A stretch of 7,515 bases of DNA. Origin: Gammaproteobacteria bacterium (lineage in GTDB: Bacteria; Pseudomonadota; Gammaproteobacteria; GRL18). The DNA is taken from positions 1 to 7,515 of the forward strand of contig JAGLFC010000146.1 in NCBI GenBank assembly GCA_023144715.1. Reading direction: 5' to 3'. Below, in pieces: positions 5,694 through 7,515 of the stretch. Each line of letters opens with the position of its first letter. Position 1 is the first letter of the stretch. The translations under genes were made by a program, and so were the position numbers. The notes beneath the pieces are model-generated. The model was not told the origin of the DNA. It saw only the letters and a list, made by a program, of their open reading frames with translations, and made no database searches.

Positions 5694-6692
5694 ATGTTTA
5701 ATAGACACTCTAAATTACCTATTGTTATTACCGTAATGTATTTATTTGTCACGAGTCTTTTTTTGTTATCTTTCAGCAGTCTATTAATGGCAGAATCTGA
5801 TCTAGATGAAATAAGAAATGAATTTAAGAAAAGTCTTGATCATGACAGTTTTTCAGCCTTATATGGGAGTTTAATAGCATTTGAAAATGAGCCAGATATT
5901 GCTGGCTCTACTTTTAATATTGATGGAGGTAAAAATACTGTATTGGATGAATATAAAATCCCTATGAAATTTAAGTTATTTTCTTCTAACGGAAGTGACT
6001 TTTATGCTCGTATTGGTTTAAATTATGCAAAATTTAAAACAGATGATCTGCTGAATGAGAGTATTTCCCATAATCATATTCGATCAAAATGGACGACTTA
6101 TGGTGGAACATTCGGATTTGTTGCAGAAGTCCCTTTAAATGATGATTTTAAATTGGTACTAGCTTTTGATGGTGGTGTCTCAAGAGTTGAAAATGATTCT
6201 AGTTATCATGGTGTTATTGCGAAGGAATTTGAACCCATTGTGAAAGGTATTTTACTGGACTGGTCCACCAATGCCTCTATTGTTAGTGGTGTGGTTGGTA
6301 TCAAGTATCAAAAAATATTTGATACTATTGAGCTTGATCTGAATACTCATTATACTCATAGTTATGTTTCCAGCTTTTCTGAGAGCAGTGATTTTGATTA
6401 TTTTTCTGAACATACTGATACTTTCAGTGCTATAGGAAATATTACTCATCCATGGAATACTAAATTCATGAGCTATCCTTTATCAGGCATTATTCATCTA
6501 GGCTATACTAGTTTTCTAAAAAACAACCGTGATGCCATCGGTTTTTCACAATATGGTGCATTGGGTTATTCAATTAAATTTGATATTAGTCATAAAAATA
6601 TTCCTGTTAAATCTTTTAATTTAGGAGTTAAGGGTATTGTTGGTGATAATAATTTAACAGGTTGGAGCATACTTTTTGGCTATCGTTTTTAA
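5694..6692 (+). CDS. Probable outer-membrane beta-barrel protein (solitary autotransporter-like barrel possible)
   Basis: A 332-aa secreted protein. The N-terminus has a positively charged start (MFNRHSK), a hydrophobic segment at about 9-31, and a plausible signal peptidase site after Ala33 (LMA|ES). The mature sequence alternates short hydrophobic/aromatic strands with polar turns, for example SDFYARIGLNYAKF (101-114), GGTFGFVAEV, FKLVLAFDGGVSRV and GIIHLGYTSF. It ends in GWSILFGYRF with a terminal Phe, as expected for a BAM-recognised barrel. The overall pattern reminds me of the solitary outer-membrane autotransporter barrel family, but I cannot confirm that by reading. No passenger domain is present. 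ATG 5694 has AAGGAA 5 nt upstream. The lipoprotein gene ends 70 nt before it, so co-transcription is likely unless the hairpin between them terminates. Role unknown. Confidence 0.75.
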   Translation: MFNRHSKLPIVITVMYLFVTSLFLLSFSSLLMAESDLDEIRNEFKKSLDHDSFSALYGSLIAFENEPDIAGSTFNIDGGKNTVLDEYKIPMKFKLFSSNGSDFYARIGLNYAKFKTDDLLNESISHNHIRSKWTTYGGTFGFVAEVPLNDDFKLVLAFDGGVSRVENDSSYHGVIAKEFEPIVKGILLDWSTNASIVSGVVGIKYQKIFDTIELDLNTHYTHSYVSSFSESSDFDYFSEHTDTFSAIGNITHPWNTKFMSYPLSGIIHLGYTSFLKNNRDAIGFSQYGALGYSIKFDISHKNIPVKSFNLGVKGIVGDNNLTGWSILFGYRF

Positions 6693-6836
6693 CGTATCAA
6701 GAAATTTTTTAACTGATGAAGTGAAAGACCCCCCCACTTTTAAGATCGGAGATCAGCACCCAATAATCTTATTGTTATTCCACCATGATAGACAGAAATA
6801 GCGACCATGGGTAAATTATAAAAGTTACTTTACCCT
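6693..6836. other. Convergent intergenic region with a compositionally different block
   Basis: Between the converging beta-barrel and glsB-like genes. The block 6729-6811 opens with seven C in a row and is about 45% G+C by hand count, richer than its A+T-rich flanks. It contains GATC-gga-GATC, a CAATAA-TC-TTATTG palindrome (6761-6774) and two ACCATG copies (6782, 6804). A 22-codon minus-strand frame (6808..6740) lacks a visible ribosome site. It may be a remnant or dispersed non-coding repeat; I cannot identify it. Confidence 0.4.
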
Positions 6837-6839
6837 TTA
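6809..6839 (+). terminator. Possible terminator in the convergent region
   Basis: GGGTAAA (6809-6815) pairs with TTTACCC (6829-6835), 7 bp around a 13-nt loop, followed on the plus strand by TTTATAATAATTTT. It would stop rightward transcription from the beta-barrel gene just as it reaches the opposing gene. On the minus strand the hairpin follows the glsB-like stop at once but lacks a T-run. The long loop makes it a modest candidate. Confidence 0.35.
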
Positions 6840-7094
6840 TAATAATTTTCTTAAAATTCCAATAATAAAAAGTAATACAACAGCACCAGCCGTTGAGGTA
6901 ATAACCGCTCCTACTAAGCCACTCCCTACTGAAAAGCCAATTAAAGTAAATAAATAGCTTCCAACAAAGGCACCAACAATACCTACAACGATATTAATAA
7001 GAAGCCCCATACCACTACCTTTGAGGATAAGACCTGCAAGCCAACCTGCGATAGCACCAATGAGAAGCATAACAACAATACTTTGAATGTCCAT
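6837..7094 (-). CDS. GlsB/YeaQ/YmgE family small membrane protein (transglycosylase-associated protein)
   Basis: An 85-aa inner-membrane protein of the YeaQ/YmgE/GlsB family, annotated historically as transglycosylase-associated; members are often linked to stress or stationary phase, but the molecular role is not settled. The sequence shows three hydrophobic segments at about 5-24, 30-52 and 57-82. It has the family pattern GAIAGWLAGLILKGSG (13-28), then NIVVGIVGAFVGSYLF (34-49), and a C-terminal GAVVLLFIIGILRK. The length is normal for the family. The ATG has AAGGA (7105..7101) 6 nt upstream. It follows the DUF2892 gene by 20 nt on the same strand, so both are probably co-transcribed, and it appears to be the last gene before the convergent intergenic region. 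Confidence 0.9.
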   Translation of the reverse strand: MDIQSIVVMLLIGAIAGWLAGLILKGSGMGLLINIVVGIVGAFVGSYLFTLIGFSVGSGLVGAVITSTAGAVVLLFIIGILRKLL

Positions 7095-7114
7095 GTTTTT
7101 TCCTTATAAATGAG

Positions 7115-7330
7115 TTAATTAAGACCGACTTTTTCAGATAATGATTTGGTATTAATACCAATAATGGAATAGAGTGGGCATTGACCCATAATCCCAGTAA
7201 CAATCAGAATAATGCCAATCCAGCCTACGGGATGCTGCAAGGCAAAGAATACGTTACCGACTAAAAGTATGCCAACAACGACTCGAATAATACGATCAAT
7301 TTTACCGACATTATTTTTAAAAAGATTCAT
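7115..7330 (-). CDS. DUF2892 (YgaP-type) inner-membrane protein
   Basis: A 71-aa membrane protein matching the DUF2892 pattern: NVGKIDRIIRVVVGILL (7-23) at the N-terminus, a second hydrophobic stretch GWIGIILIVTGIMG (36-49), and the hallmark CPLYSIIGINT (51-61). The domain also occurs as the membrane part of rhodanese YgaP. Here it stands alone, with no rhodanese domain, so a sulfurtransferase role cannot be claimed. Cys51 is the only cysteine. The ATG has GGAGA (7341..7337) 6 nt upstream. It lies 32 nt after an upstream partial gene and 20 nt before the glsB-like gene, all on the minus strand, which suggests an operon entering from the right edge. Confidence 0.9.
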   Translation of the reverse strand: MNLFKNNVGKIDRIIRVVVGILLVGNVFFALQHPVGWIGIILIVTGIMGQCPLYSIIGINTKSLSEKVGLN

Positions 7331-7362
7331 TATATTTCTCCATTATTATAAACTCATCGTCA

Positions 7363-7515
7363 TCAATTTCCTAAAATAGAATAGGAATCTTTAATAATTT
7401 TGAGTTCTTTTTGATAGTTTGAATAAGTATTTTTATTAGCATAATATGCTATGCGATACACTCGCCCCTTTACCAATGTAAATGTTTCCTGAACAAATAT
7501 TTTTTTATTCGTTTC
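7363..7515 (-). CDS. Partial CDS, C-terminal 50 residues of an unidentified protein
   Basis: An open frame enters from the right edge and ends at TGA (7365..7363). The visible residues start ETNKKIFVQETFTLVKGRVY and end KDSYSILGN. The alternating pattern VQETFTLVKGRVYRIAYYA, then a YQKELKIIKDSYSI helix, resembles the C-terminal end of small secreted alpha/beta proteins of the PsbP/DcrB-like kind, in which a strand pair precedes a helix ending near a DSF/DSY motif. That resemblance is an impression only. The 32-nt gap to the DUF2892 gene and shared strand suggest co-transcription. The start and any signal peptide lie outside the window. Confidence 0.7.
   Translation of the reverse strand, partial: ETNKKIFVQETFTLVKGRVYRIAYYANKNTYSNYQKELKIIKDSYSILGN

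Noticed and set aside
7015..7203. Minus-strand frame straddling the DUF2892 and GlsB-like genes
   Set aside because: Overlaps both recognised genes in another frame, has no ribosome site of its own, and gives a non-family product.
7115..7330. Rhodanese (YgaP) function
   Set aside because: Only the DUF2892 membrane part is present; there is no rhodanese active-site loop in the 71-aa product.

Overview
The window looks like chromosomal DNA from an A+T-rich gammaproteobacterium. I infer this from the gene families and from the close match of the GlgC N-terminal half to the proteobacterial ADP-glucose pyrophosphorylase type. Genus cannot be fixed from sequence reading alone. Glycogen-storing sulfur oxidisers or methylotrophs are plausible hosts, but that is a guess. 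No mobile-element genes, CRISPR array, tRNA or rRNA are visible.

Left half (1-4905, minus strand): a glycogen/maltodextrin operon transcribed right to left as glgC, a GH57 glucan-acting enzyme, then malQ. A plausible extended -10 promoter lies 60-95 bp upstream of glgC. GlgC makes ADP-glucose, the glucosyl donor for glycogen synthesis. The GH57 enzyme and the MalQ 4-alpha-glucanotransferase remodel or recycle alpha-1,4-glucan chains. The GH57 stop and the malQ start overlap as TAATG, so these two are very probably translationally coupled. glgC and GH57 are separated by 139 bp containing a 10-bp stem hairpin. After malQ an open frame runs to the window edge and may be the start of another gene. 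No glycogen synthase (glgA) or glgB is inside the window.

Middle (4906-5206): a divergent intergenic region with the glgC promoter on one side and a near-consensus sigma-70 promoter for the rightward genes on the other. It also holds two inverted repeats, a possible 18-codon ORF, and a stem-loop with a T-run at the predicted 5' end of the rightward transcript.

Right-centre (5213-6692, plus strand): two cell-envelope genes. The first is a small outer-membrane-type lipoprotein with a TTG start and a duplicated YxxG[FW]xDG motif. The second is a 332-residue secreted protein that reads as an outer-membrane beta-barrel. A long stem-loop separates them.

Right end (6693-7515): a 144-bp intergenic stretch with a compositionally different block containing a run of seven C. 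It is followed by a minus-strand group entering from the right edge: the C-terminal 50 residues of an unidentified protein, a DUF2892/YgaP-type membrane protein, and a GlsB/YeaQ/YmgE-type small membrane protein. These are closely spaced (32 and 20 nt) and probably one operon whose promoter lies outside the window.

The strongest items for a second look are the cysteine-rich insertion in MalQ, the substitution at the classical FBP-site lysine position of GlgC, the inverted repeat upstream of the glgC promoter, the motif-duplicated lipoprotein with its 5' stem-loop, and the odd block at 6729-6811. I do not see convincing evidence of a wholly new system.
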